Assembly (NCBI RefSeq): GCF_003574095.1
Contig: NZ_QWLA01000003.1
Coordinates: 25,203 to 89,202, forward strand
Length of the DNA: 64,000 nt
Source: Calidithermus roseus
Lineage (GTDB): Bacteria > Deinococcota > Deinococci > Deinococcales > Thermaceae
Reading direction: 5' to 3'
This document shows positions 8,479 to 16,893 of the stretch, piece by piece (within the stretch, counting starts at the first letter, position 1; every line of letters starts with the position of its first letter). The notes under the pieces are model-generated. The model searched no databases. It worked only from the letters and a program-made list of their open reading frames with translations, and was not told where the DNA came from. Both the position numbers and the translations under genes were made by a program.

Positions 8479-9895
8479 CCGCCTGGCTAAAGCCTTTCCC
8501 GGTCGAGTGCTGGCCAAACATCTGACCCAGCGTCCCGTTTTCCACCGGGTACCCCGCTACGTAGTGGAGTACCTCCTGGCCAAGTTTGCCCCGGATGGCA
8601 ACGCCAATGCTGTGGCTAAGGTGCAGCGGCTGCTCCAAGAGCGCTACCCCGGACCTGAGGAGCGGGAGCGGGTCAAGGACCAACTGCTGCGCAAGGGCCG
8701 CTTTGTGCTTATCGATGAACTCGAGGTGCAGGTAGATCTGTCTACCGGGCGGTATTCCGCGCGCATCCCTAGCCTGGGCGAGATCAAAGCCGAAGTCCCT
8801 TTCGACTTGACCGAGCGCTACCCTGGGGTGCTGTACGGTCTTTGGGGAACCATTGAACTCAGCTACGATCCGGCACGGCGCCAGGTTCGAGTAGCGGATT
8901 TCCTGCCTTTCCAGGTGGCCCGCATCGATCTGGAGGAGTATCGTCGGGCGCGTGAGGCCTTCACGGAGGCGGAATGGATCGATGTCCTTCTTATGAGCCT
9001 TGGGATCAATCCAAGGCTACTAGGTACCCGGCTCAAGCTACTTTATCTGGCGCGCCTGGCGCCGCTGGTGGAACCAGGATTGCACCTGATGGAGCTGGGC
9101 CCGAGACAAACAGGGAAGACCTTTCTCCTGCGCAACACCTCACCAGAGGTTTTCCTGATTTCTGGTGGCAGGGCCACTCCGGCGACGCTTTTTTATCATC
9201 AGTTGCAGCGCAAACCTGGGCTGATCCCCACCTATCAGGTAGTGATTTTCGATGAGGTGGCCCATACCCGTTGGGATGACCCTGCGCTGCTATCGACTCT
9301 AAAAGACTTCATGGAATCGGGCCGGTTCAGCCGCGGCAACCGCAGCTTTCATGCTCAGGCCTCCCTAGTCTTCTTGGGCAACACCGACAGTGCGGCGGTT
9401 CCTCAAACCAAGGTATTACCCGATGGGTTAGTAGGAGATACAGCTTTTCTAGACCGGCTGGCGGGGCTGCTGCCCGGCCATGAATTTCCCAAACTGGGCC
9501 CTGAATGGCTGAACCAGGACTATGGACTGGTGCTGGATTACCTGGCCGAGGTGTTGAAGCGTCTGCGGGTGCAGGCTTTTGAGCCAGAATTGACACCCTA
9601 TTTACCCTCGGGCCTCACTCAGCGCGATGTGCGGGCGGTATTCAAGCTGGTGGCGGCGCTGCTCAAACTGATCTTTCCGGGAGGGGATTGGCCTGCGAGA
9701 GTCCTGGGCGAGCTGGTCGATCTGGCGCTGGAGCTTCGAGAGCGGGTGTATGCAGAGCTGAAGTACTGGAACCCGGCAGAATTTCCCTCACGGCAGTTCG
9801 GTTCGCGCCCTGTGGAAGGTGAACCGGAGTCGCTCGAAACCAACCCTAACCCCTCGGTGAGAAATGCGACGGAACCCGATGCGGGTACAAACTAA
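8471..9895 (+). CDS. BrxL-like AAA+ ATPase without Lon protease domain
   Basis: The protein has 474 residues. The ATG at 8471 overlaps the previous gene by 8 bases; an earlier in-frame start at 8435 is less likely. Residues 1-150 resemble the N-terminal region of BrxL. Then come AEWIDVLLMSLGINP, a Walker A loop GPRQTGKT (210-217), a Walker B IFDEVAH (D261, E262), a FMESGRFSRG segment and DTAFLDRLAGLLPG, all typical of BrxL from BREX phage-defence loci. BrxL is normally near 680 residues with a C-terminal Lon-like domain; here the protein ends after the AAA+ lid with a disordered tail. No other BREX gene is present. It is the last gene of the vWA/tubulin operon. Confidence 0.8.
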   Translation: MNDRLAKAFPGRVLAKHLTQRPVFHRVPRYVVEYLLAKFAPDGNANAVAKVQRLLQERYPGPEERERVKDQLLRKGRFVLIDELEVQVDLSTGRYSARIPSLGEIKAEVPFDLTERYPGVLYGLWGTIELSYDPARRQVRVADFLPFQVARIDLEEYRRAREAFTEAEWIDVLLMSLGINPRLLGTRLKLLYLARLAPLVEPGLHLMELGPRQTGKTFLLRNTSPEVFLISGGRATPATLFYHQLQRKPGLIPTYQVVIFDEVAHTRWDDPALLSTLKDFMESGRFSRGNRSFHAQASLVFLGNTDSAAVPQTKVLPDGLVGDTAFLDRLAGLLPGHEFPKLGPEWLNQDYGLVLDYLAEVLKRLRVQAFEPELTPYLPSGLTQRDVRAVFKLVAALLKLIFPGGDWPARVLGELVDLALELRERVYAELKYWNPAEFPSRQFGSRPVEGEPESLETNPNPSVRNATEPDAGTN

Positions 9896-9899
9896 AATG

Positions 9900-9920
9900 G
9901 GCACAGCTTGTCGGTGTGCC
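9900..9920. terminator. Hairpin between convergent genes
   Basis: GGCACA and TGTGCC pair around a 9-base loop just after the BrxL-like stop and before the convergent lipoprotein gene. There is no T-run, so it is at best a weak terminator. Confidence 0.25.
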
Positions 9921-9946
9921 GGTAAGAGCACTCACCGTGAACCGAC

Positions 9947-10531
9947 TCAATCCGGAATGAGCTTGAACAGCCGCCCGGAGAGGCTCACGCTGGCCTTTTC
10001 CAGGGTGTAGTTCACGGTGTCTCCCGCCAGGCTCACCTTCAGCCCGACGCGGAATTTTCCGGTCTTCAGCAAGCCGAAAGCCGGGTTGGCCTCGTTGAGG
10101 GTGGCATCGAGCTCGAGCGGCTTCTCTTCGCCGGGGTTGAGGTTGACCGAGCCGGAAAGGACCGTGTAATCCTCGCTGCCGTCGTAGATGAAGCCGTCGC
10201 TTGGAGGGGCCACGTGGATCTCCAGGCTCACGCTCGCCGGGGCGCTGCCGGTGTTCTTTAGGCTTAGGCGGGCCTCGAGCCTGGCCTTTTCCAGGATGTC
10301 CAGACTGGGCAGGTCGAGGGCAAGGCCATCGGGGTCGTTGCCGTAGGTTCCGTCTCCGTCGTCATCGGGGAGAAAAAGGGTGGCGTTGGTGAGGTCTAGT
10401 TGCCCGCTGCGGGAGGCGGTGGGTATGTACGAGAGCACGTTCACCCGCACCGTGGTCAACGTGTGGCCGCTACAGGCGGCCAGCACGAGTGCCAGAGCAA
10501 GCATAAGAATCGGGGTATGCTTCATGGTCAT
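9947..10531 (-). CDS. Lipoprotein of unknown function
   Basis: The protein has 194 residues with a lipoprotein signal peptide ending in the lipobox LAAC (cysteine at about residue 20), so it should be anchored in a membrane. The rest is beta-strand-rich with paired motifs such as LKNTGSAPASVSLEI, like immunoglobulin-type folds that bridge polar regions. It starts 4 bases after the stop of the outer-membrane protein gene, so the two form an operon and probably act together at the cell surface. Starts at 10531 and 10525 are both possible. The family is not recognised. Confidence 0.75.
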   Translation of the reverse strand: MTMKHTPILMLALALVLAACSGHTLTTVRVNVLSYIPTASRSGQLDLTNATLFLPDDDGDGTYGNDPDGLALDLPSLDILEKARLEARLSLKNTGSAPASVSLEIHVAPPSDGFIYDGSEDYTVLSGSVNLNPGEEKPLELDATLNEANPAFGLLKTGKFRVGLKVSLAGDTVNYTLEKASVSLSGRLFKLIPD

Positions 10532-10535
10532 GCTT

Positions 10536-11858
10536 CTAGAAGCCTACGCTAAGGGCCAGGCCGTAGACGGTTCCCCTGACGACAGGGGCCTGGTGGACCG
10601 TGAGGGCGGCGTCCAGGCTGAGGCCCTCGAGCCGCACCCCTCCGCCCAGCCCGAACTTGAAGCCCCCCTCCAGGCCCGCCCCGGCCCGCAGCCGGTAGGG
10701 CCCCAGGGCGTATTCCGCCCCGAGGTGGAAGCTACTGTCCGCGGAGGAAAAGTCGGCCCCTATGAGGAGGCTGCCTTCCTCCAGGGGCATCCGGTAAGCC
10801 CCGTTGAGGAACACCGCCGGGGCGAACCCCGCGCTCTGCCGTAGGGCTGGGGCTTCGCTCGAGCTCCCGTTCTGCAAGGTGACCTCCGTTCCCGACCAGC
10901 GCGCGAAGCCCACGACGTTCGACACCCCGAGGCCGAAGGTGTACTCCTGGTAATCCACCACCACCCCCACGTCGGCACGAAGGCCGAAGCCTTGGCCGTT
11001 GCCAGGCACGCTGTAGAAGTAGCGCACCTCGTAGTCGGTGCCGTTGGGGTTGCCGTCTTGGTCGAAGGTAGGGCGGGCCATGGCCTGGGCCTCGAGGTAT
11101 CCCAGGCCGTAGAAGCCCTCCCCACGCACTCCGGCGTAGACTTTCCCCTCGAAGTCGGGAATCTCCGGCAAGGGTGTGGCGTAGGCGAGGTTCAGCCCCA
11201 CCGCGCCCATGGCGCTGGTGCGACCGATGAGGGCGCAGGGCGAGGGGGTGGCGCTGCGGCAGCGGTTGAGGTCCCCCGTTCGCATGGCCTGCTTGAGGTC
11301 CTCACTCGCCTCCATGCCGAGGCCACCGCTGCCAAGGATGAGGGCCAACTCGAGCCCCAGCCCCGGCACGCCGGTCTGGAGGGGGAGGCGCAAAAGCGCG
11401 GGAGGGGTCAGCGCCGAAGCCACCCGGCCACCGCCCCCCACGCTGAAGTCGAGGTTCAGAGGGTTGCCCTGACCGTCGGTGATGCTGATTTCATCCTGGC
11501 CAATGGAGAAAACCACCTCATCCGGACTGCGCGCGGGGTTGAAGAGAAAGGCGTCCAGATGGGTGAGCTGGTCGTAGAAGCTCAGGGCGTCGAAGCGCTG
11601 TTTGAAGGTCTGGCGGTCGTAGAAGTAGGCCAGGGCGTTGGTCTCGGGGAACAGCGGGAGGACCAGCCGCAGAAGGCCCAGCGGCAGGCGGAAGCCCTCC
11701 TTCTCGGCATAAGTAGAAGGGTATGTGGTGTAGGCCGGGTTGTAGGGCGCGGCCTCGGGTCCGGGGAGGATCAGCCCGCCCAGGCCCTGCTGGCGGACGC
11801 CTTGCGCCAGGGCCATTGCCGAGCCGATCGCCATAAGGAGCAAAAGCCATCTTCTCAT
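10536..11858 (-). CDS. Outer-membrane beta-barrel protein (TraF_2-like)
   Basis: The protein has 440 residues. Residues 1-18 form a signal peptide cut after ALA. The body alternates aromatic and small residues in short strands (GFGLRADVGVVVDY, SFHLGAEYALGPYRL) and ends in phenylalanine, as outer-membrane barrels do. The pattern is reminiscent of the so-called TraF_2 family, although no conjugation genes are nearby. A GGGAG ribosome site lies 8 bases before the ATG. It heads a two-gene operon with the lipoprotein downstream. The barrel call is firm; the family is tentative. Confidence 0.7.
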   Translation of the reverse strand: MRRWLLLLMAIGSAMALAQGVRQQGLGGLILPGPEAAPYNPAYTTYPSTYAEKEGFRLPLGLLRLVLPLFPETNALAYFYDRQTFKQRFDALSFYDQLTHLDAFLFNPARSPDEVVFSIGQDEISITDGQGNPLNLDFSVGGGGRVASALTPPALLRLPLQTGVPGLGLELALILGSGGLGMEASEDLKQAMRTGDLNRCRSATPSPCALIGRTSAMGAVGLNLAYATPLPEIPDFEGKVYAGVRGEGFYGLGYLEAQAMARPTFDQDGNPNGTDYEVRYFYSVPGNGQGFGLRADVGVVVDYQEYTFGLGVSNVVGFARWSGTEVTLQNGSSSEAPALRQSAGFAPAVFLNGAYRMPLEEGSLLIGADFSSADSSFHLGAEYALGPYRLRAGAGLEGGFKFGLGGGVRLEGLSLDAALTVHQAPVVRGTVYGLALSVGF

Positions 11859-11890
11859 GATTTATCTCCCAAATGCCCCTGCACGCAGAG

Positions 11891-11896
11891 AGTATA
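11891..11896 (-). promoter_or_regulatory. -10 element upstream of the barrel protein
   Basis: TATACT reads on the minus strand 33 bases before the ATG at 11858, leaving room for a short leader with the GGGAG ribosome site. The -35 is poor. The remaining bases up to 12071 hold no recognisable gene. Confidence 0.4.
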
Positions 11897-12071
11897 GGGC
11901 TTGCACAGAAACGGGTGCGGTAGTTTTCGTATAAGACCTGCTCGGTCTTCATCTTCGCGAACCGGCTGGCCCTCGACCACGACCCCGAAGTCCCCCGCGG
12001 TCCCCGCCAGCGAGCACGGCCAAAGATGACCGCCACGCACCTCGAGTGCTGGGCCCTCCCGCTCTCGCCCC

Positions 12072-13280
12072 TCACCAGCGGGGCCAAGGTGGGGCGGCCT
12101 CGAGGCTCTTCTCGGCCAGGTAAGCCCGCAGGGCCTCGTAGTCGGCGGCCTCCACCGGCCTGGTCCCGTGGGCCAGAATGCTGCTGTTGCGCCGTTGCAG
12201 CAACTCCCTCAGCCGCTGGCCGTAGTCGCCAAAGAGTTGCTGTGCCAGGGTGTTGCTCTGCCCACTTCGCGTATCGATGTCGAAAGCCAGCGACAGCGTT
12301 TCCTTCAGCCCCAGCACCCCCCCGGCCCGGCTGCCCAGGTCGGCTAGCGCGGCGGGGTAGGTCTCGGGCTGCCGCAGCACCAGCTTGTGGCGGGCGTAGA
12401 TGTCGGCCTCGGCGGCCAACTCCACCGCCCGGTACAGCCGGGCCAGAGCGTCGTCGTAGCGCCCCGCCGCCGCCCGTCGCTCGGCGTTGGCCAGCAGGTC
12501 GGCCAGCAGCTCGAAGCTGGGCGCGTTGCCCCGCTCCAGCAGCCGCTCCAGCCGCTCCAGATCCCGCTCGAGCTCCTGCAGCACCCGCACCTTGCCGCCG
12601 TGGCCCCAGGCCTCCGCCACGGCCAGGGTGGGCTCGAGATGCTCACGCAGCAGCTTATGCGCGAGGGCGTGCTGGAAGCGGTCCCACGCCGCCAGCCCCT
12701 CCACTACCCCCGCGAGGTGGCGGTAGAAGCGCTCCTCCGAAGGGCTCAGCTCACGCCGCAGCAGGGCCTGGAGGTGGGCTTGGGCCGCTCCCATCTGACC
12801 CGTGTTCCAGGCCTGGATGAAGTCTGACCACTCCCGCACCCCGTAGCGGGTGGTGGGGTCTTCCAGCAGACGCAAGCGCTCGCTTCCGCTGGCGACCCGC
12901 CCGGCCTCATCGCGCTGCTCCCCGCCCACGTAGCTAAACGTCACCCCCCGCCCGCTCAGCGCCAGCACCACCCCCGCCACCATGGGCTTAGTGCCCCCCG
13001 TAAGGTCGGCCACCACGCTGCGCGCCTCCCACTCCAGCGCCTTGTGCAGGGCTTTCTGGGCCACGCGGTAGCTCTCGGTGAGGTTTTCGGGGTCATCCAG
13101 CAACAGGGTATGATGGCGCAGACTCCCGCCATACTCCCGCACAAGCTCGGCAACCACCACCTGCGAAGTCTGGCTAGCGATGAAGACCACCCCATCCGGC
13201 GCGTGTTCGGTCAGCGCGTACTCCACCGGCGCGCGGCTTTGTCCGACTGTCACGATCAGTACCTGCCGTACTTCCGCCAT
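12072..13280 (-). CDS. CARF-HEPN protein, Cas02710/Csx1-Csm6-like (distal copy)
   Basis: The protein has 402 residues. The N-terminal Rossmann-like CARF half starts VLIVTVGQS and carries ADLTGGTKPM (D92-K98), the ligand-loop motif of the Cas02710 family. The C-terminal half is helical and ends with RNSSILAHG, an R-x6-H HEPN RNase motif (R364, H371). Such proteins cut RNA when bound to cyclic oligoadenylate made by Cas10 of type III CRISPR systems. The gene lies at the trailer end of the array in the same orientation. A TAGCAT box ends 6 bases before the ATG, suggesting its own leaderless promoter. No Cas10 is in the window, so the activator must come from elsewhere. Confidence 0.85.
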   Translation of the reverse strand: MAEVRQVLIVTVGQSRAPVEYALTEHAPDGVVFIASQTSQVVVAELVREYGGSLRHHTLLLDDPENLTESYRVAQKALHKALEWEARSVVADLTGGTKPMVAGVVLALSGRGVTFSYVGGEQRDEAGRVASGSERLRLLEDPTTRYGVREWSDFIQAWNTGQMGAAQAHLQALLRRELSPSEERFYRHLAGVVEGLAAWDRFQHALAHKLLREHLEPTLAVAEAWGHGGKVRVLQELERDLERLERLLERGNAPSFELLADLLANAERRAAAGRYDDALARLYRAVELAAEADIYARHKLVLRQPETYPAALADLGSRAGGVLGLKETLSLAFDIDTRSGQSNTLAQQLFGDYGQRLRELLQRRNSSILAHGTRPVEAADYEALRAYLAEKSLEAAPPWPRW

Positions 13281-13286
13281 GCCGCC

Positions 13287-13292
13287 ATGCTA
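13287..13292 (-). promoter_or_regulatory. Leaderless-type -10 for the distal CARF-HEPN gene
   Basis: TAGCAT on the minus strand ends 6 bases before the ATG at 13280, between the array trailer and the gene. This suggests transcription independent of the array. No clear -35. Confidence 0.4.
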
Positions 13293-13323
13293 ACAAGAAA
13301 AAGTCCGCCCCTACCTGGGCGGA

Positions 13324-15296
13324 GCGATGATCCCCTTGCGGGGCTTTTTGTTTGCATCCGCGGTGCGGGTGCGGGGGCCATGACCGACGAAGAAAGTTGC
13401 AATCCCCTTGCGGGGCTTTTTGTTTGCATCGCGCAGTGGAGAGCTTGAAGGCCCTCAGGGCCCCCGAGGTTGCAATCCCCTTGCGGGGCTTTTTGTTTGC
13501 ATCGCGGGCCTGCAGCAGGGCCGCGGCGATGAGGGAGTGAAGGTTGCAATCCCCTTGCGGGGCTTTTTGTTTGCATCCAAATAGGGGGCGCACCACCCCG
13601 CGCCCATAGGGGGGGCGCGTTGCAATCCCCTTGCGGGGCTTTTTGTTTGCATCCCCCGGAAACGGGGATCCAGGAGAGGCCTAAGGTAGTGGGGTTGCAA
13701 TCCCCTTGCGGGGCTTTTTGTTTGCATCATGGGGCAGGCTAGCTCGATGCTCCTGCCCTCCTCCTGGTGTTGCAATCCCCTTGCGGGGCTTTTTGTTTGC
13801 ATCACATCCTGGAGTACAACTCCAGGAGGAGCGGGCTGGATGAGTTGCAATCCCCTTGCGGGGCTTTTTGTTTGCATCCCAGCCGCTTCAGCCGAGCGGT
13901 CGCCCAAAACATGCTCTGTTGCAATCCCCTTGCGGGGCTTTTTGTTTGCATCGCTGCACTTCCATGATGTACTTCTTCCCTCTCCGTATCGTTGCAATCC
14001 CCTTGCGGGGCTTTTTGTTTGCATCGAGTCATGAAGCTGCACCTTCTCCAGGACAAGCTCTCGTTGCAATCCCCTTGCGGGGCTTTTTGTTTGCATCTCA
14101 GAGCCTGCGGCCCCCAGAAGGGGCCAAGATGATGACGTTGCAATCCCCTTGCGGGGCTTTTTGTTTGCATCCGTGGGTAGCCCGCTTGGAGGAGCTACGA
14201 CGCAAGGCGTTGCAATCCCCTTGCGGGGCTTTTTGTTTGCATCTCATATGCCTGAGGCCGAGGGGCCATGGCGGTCCATGATGGTTGCAATCCCCTTGCG
14301 GGGCTTTTTGTTTGCATCGCTTCTACACCGACGTCGTCAAGCTCGACCCCAAGACCTCGTTGCAATCCCCTTGCGGGGCTTTTTGTTTGCATCAGGGGAG
14401 GAGCCGCCCTCCGTAGGTGGCGGAACCCAGATGTTGCAATCCCCTTGCGGGGCTTTTTGTTTGCATCCCGCATCATCGGGTTCCCCGACGAGGCCTTGGT
14501 AGCCTGGGCGTTGCAATCCCCTTGCGGGGCTTTTTGTTTGCATCTGAGCGAGGAAGAGATCAAGGCCCTCTTGGCGCCGGCCCTGTTGCAATCCCCTTGC
14601 GGGGCTTTTTGTTTGCATCCCACCACGAGCGGTGGCGCCACCATGAGCGACGAGGAAGTGTTGCAATCCCCTTGCGGGGCTTTTTGTTTGCATCGTCGAA
14701 GATGATGACGACGGAGACTGGGCCGTCCGGCCCGGTTGCAATCCCCTTGCGGGGCTTTTTGTTTGCATCCTTTGCAAGCAGCCTCTCCGATGCGGAGTTA
14801 ATGGCGGTGGTGGTTGCAATCCCCTTGCGGGGCTTTTTGTTTGCATCACACAAGATGCTGTGTGGCGCTTCAGGGAAGTTCGCCCTCCAGTTGCAATCCC
14901 CTTGCGGGGCTTTTTGTTTGCATCTGGTGGAGGTGGGGCCCTCCGGCCCAAGCTCGGTCGTGTTGCAATCCCCTTGCGGGGCTTTTTGTTTGCATCTCGC
15001 TCATCCAGTGTAGGTCGGCCAATAGCTCACCGGTTACGGTTGCAATCCCCTTGCGGGGCTTTTTGTTTGCATCCCGATGCGGAGTTGATGGCGGTGGTGG
15101 AGCACGAGATCGGTTGCAATCCCCTTGCGGGGCTTTTTGTTTGCATCCTGGAGGGCGAGGAGCGCCAGCGGGCCGAGGCCGAAGCCGTTGCAATCCCCTT
15201 GCGGGGCTTTTTGTTTGCATCAGGCCCCTAGAAGGAGGGGAGGATGGGGAAAAGGGAAGAAGTTGCAATCCCCTTGCGGGGCTTTTTGTTTGCATC
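13324..15296 (-). CRISPR. CRISPR array 1: 27 repeats of 35 bp, 26 spacers
   Basis: Repeats recur every 72-78 bases with spacers of about 37-43 bases. The plus strand reads GTTGCAATCCCCTTGCGGGG then CTTTTTGTTTGCATC. On the minus strand the repeat ends ATTGCAAC, like the 8-base crRNA handle of type III repeats in Thermaceae, so minus is the likely crRNA strand. The copy at 13324-13358 is degenerate over its first 7 bases, marking the old trailer end. The intact copy at 15262-15296 faces cas2 across a 347-bp leader. Two spacers overlap in sequence. cas1-cas2 lie upstream; the interference complex is not in the window. Confidence 0.97.
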
Positions 15297-15643
15297 AGCA
15301 TACCCCCAAAAACACCGTTCTGTACAGGTGCCCCAGGGGGTAGTTTTATGAGAAAAGCGAGTTATCCACAGGTAGGCTGTGGATAACTGCGAAAAAAGTG
15401 ACGTTTATAGCGATGGGCGCTTACTTTCCTGCGCATTTAGATTTTTTATCGCAGGGATTTGCGATAGGAGTGGGAAGAACTCGTTTTCAAAGTGCACTCC
15501 GAGCAGGCCCGGCAAGGGGATTATACCAGTTTGCGCAAAACATAACGGGTCGTTTTGGGAGAGGGGTTTTGTGTGCTCCAGGACGAGGCAGGGACGGGTT
15601 TTTCATGAGGGATGGGTGCGATTGCGAAGGGATTTTTCGTGGG
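15297..15643 (-). other. CRISPR array 1 leader region
   Basis: This 347-base AT-richer stretch lies between the cas2 stop and the first repeat and has no gene. On the minus strand TATGCT directly abuts the first repeat. Arms TACCCCC (15301-15307) and GGGGGTA (15336-15342) can pair. The most striking element is the perfect palindrome at 15361-15387. Leaders normally hold the promoter for pre-crRNA and the docking signal for spacer insertion. Confidence 0.7.
15361..15387. promoter_or_regulatory. Inverted pair of DnaA-box-like sites in the leader
   Basis: GTTATCCACAG (15361-15371) and CTGTGGATAAC (15377-15387) are perfect 11-base arms around a 5-base spacer. Each arm contains TTATCCACA, which fits the bacterial DnaA-box consensus TTATnCACA. 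It lies 65 bases upstream of the leader-proximal repeat. It could bind DnaA or be the operator of an unrelated dimeric regulator; it could also fold as an RNA hairpin. Confidence 0.55.
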
Positions 15644-15925
15644 CTAGAGGATCAGGTAGTCGGGGTTCTCGAGCCTACGACCCAGGCCCAGAACCTCCAC
15701 CGCTCCCCCTACGGGGTAGATGCGCACACCATCCTCGCTGGGATCGATCTTCTTTTGCAGCAGCTTTTTGAGCTGCTCGAGCTGGGCAGCGTTGAGCCAG
15801 CACTCGAAGACCGAAAGCTGTACCCGCTCGCCAAAGCTCTTGAGGATGTTGGCCACCTTCACCCGGCGGCCATCGTCGGGGATGTCGTAGGCTACGGTGT
15901 AGAAGCGTTCTGTAGGCAAGCTCAC
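15644..15925 (-). CDS. cas2: Cas2, CRISPR adaptation protein
   Basis: The protein has 93 residues, normal for Cas2. The first strand carries the conserved aspartate (VAYDIPDDGRR) followed by a VANILKSFGERVQLSVFECWL core, typical of the ferredoxin-like Cas2 dimer. It overlaps the cas1 stop by 4 bases, so the pair is translationally coupled and should form the Cas1-Cas2 integrase. The adjacent leader and array 1 are its probable substrate. It is not related in sequence to the Cas2 of the type I-E locus at 32149. Confidence 0.93.
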   Translation of the reverse strand: MSLPTERFYTVAYDIPDDGRRVKVANILKSFGERVQLSVFECWLNAAQLEQLKKLLQKKIDPSEDGVRIYPVGGAVEVLGLGRRLENPDYLIL

Positions 15926-16893
15926 CTCCAGAGGTAATAGGGGCTGTAGGCATCGCGCTTCAGCAGGGCCGCTTTGAGGCGGGCGGCCTGGGTTTCGATG
16001 AGTTGCTGGTAGGGTTGGCGGAAGCCCTGCGGGTGCTGAGCCTCCTTGGCGAGGCGCTCTTCCAGTAGGCGCAGCAGCACCTTGCGGCCAGTGTCGTTGA
16101 GGTAGACCCCGCCGTCACGGGCTTCGGCGTGCTTCTTAGGGTCTAGCTCGCCGCGCAGGAAGGCCGAGATGACCACCACGTCCACCACCGGAACGCGGAA
16201 CTCTTCCATCAGGTCGAAGGCCAAAGCCGGGTTGCGCCGTCCCTCGGCGTGCAGCAGGCCCAGCTCGGGGTGCAGTCCCGCCAGGTGCAGCGCCAGCAAG
16301 ACCCGCCCCAGCAAGAGCATGTAGCCATAGGACAAGGCCGCATTGACCGCATCCGTGGGCGGGCGGCGGTTGCGCCCGGAGAAGCCGTAGGGTGAGAGCA
16401 CCGCTTGCAAGCCGGAAAAGTAGGCCCGCGCGGCGTTGCCTTCCACCCCCCGCAGGGCCTCGAGGCTGGAAGTCTGGGGCAGGGCCTCGAGGGCGGCCCG
16501 AATCTCGCTCTGCTGGAGCGCGGTGGGGGCCTGACGCGAGAGCCGCTCGAGCAGCACCAGCCCCGAGCGCAGCTTGCCCAGCAGGAAGCTTTGGGCTAGG
16601 GGGAGAGGGGCTTGCTGGACCTGCATCTGGGCCCGCAGTACCTCGGGGGAGAGGCCCTGCGGCGCCATGGCCTGCCCATAGAGCTGGCCCTCCAGCGAGG
16701 CGTAGAGCACCGGCACCCCCTGCCGCAGCAAAAAGGCCAGCGCCGGAGTGGTCAGGCGCACGTTGCCCCAGACCACCACCCCCCGCACCTTGCGGGCCGG
16801 AAGCTCGGCCAGGATTTGCTCGTCCAGCTCGACCAAAAGCCGCCCCGCCCTCAGGCGCAGGGTGGAGGACTGCTCGGTGAGGTGGAGGGTCAC
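15922..16893 (-). CDS. cas1: Cas1, CRISPR integrase
   Basis: The protein has 323 residues. The metal ligands are visible: E151 in LRGVEGNAARAYF, H215 in LLHAEGRRNPALAFDLMEEF, and E230. The N-terminal beta domain is normal, so it should be active. Its sequence is of the class found with type I-A/B/C and type III loci, clearly different from the Cas1e at 31176. It overlaps the CARF-HEPN stop by 4 bases upstream and cas2 by 4 bases downstream. The operon is CARF-HEPN, cas1, cas2. Confidence 0.95.
   Translation of the reverse strand: MTLHLTEQSSTLRLRAGRLLVELDEQILAELPARKVRGVVVWGNVRLTTPALAFLLRQGVPVLYASLEGQLYGQAMAPQGLSPEVLRAQMQVQQAPLPLAQSFLLGKLRSGLVLLERLSRQAPTALQQSEIRAALEALPQTSSLEALRGVEGNAARAYFSGLQAVLSPYGFSGRNRRPPTDAVNAALSYGYMLLLGRVLLALHLAGLHPELGLLHAEGRRNPALAFDLMEEFRVPVVDVVVISAFLRGELDPKKHAEARDGGVYLNDTGRKVLLRLLEERLAKEAQHPQGFRQPYQQLIETQAARLKAALLKRDAYSPYYLWR

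Noticed and set aside
12026..12820. Plus-strand frame opposite the CARF-HEPN gene
   Set aside because: Proline/arginine/alanine-rich shadow frame; the minus strand gives a recognised family.
13174..15387. Several open frames through CRISPR array 1 giving repeated peptides
   Set aside because: They are translations of the repeats themselves (for example MQTKSPARG units) and are not genes.
15379..15937. Plus-strand frames across the leader and cas2
   Set aside because: They overlap a well-supported cas2 and leader on the other strand and show no family resemblance.
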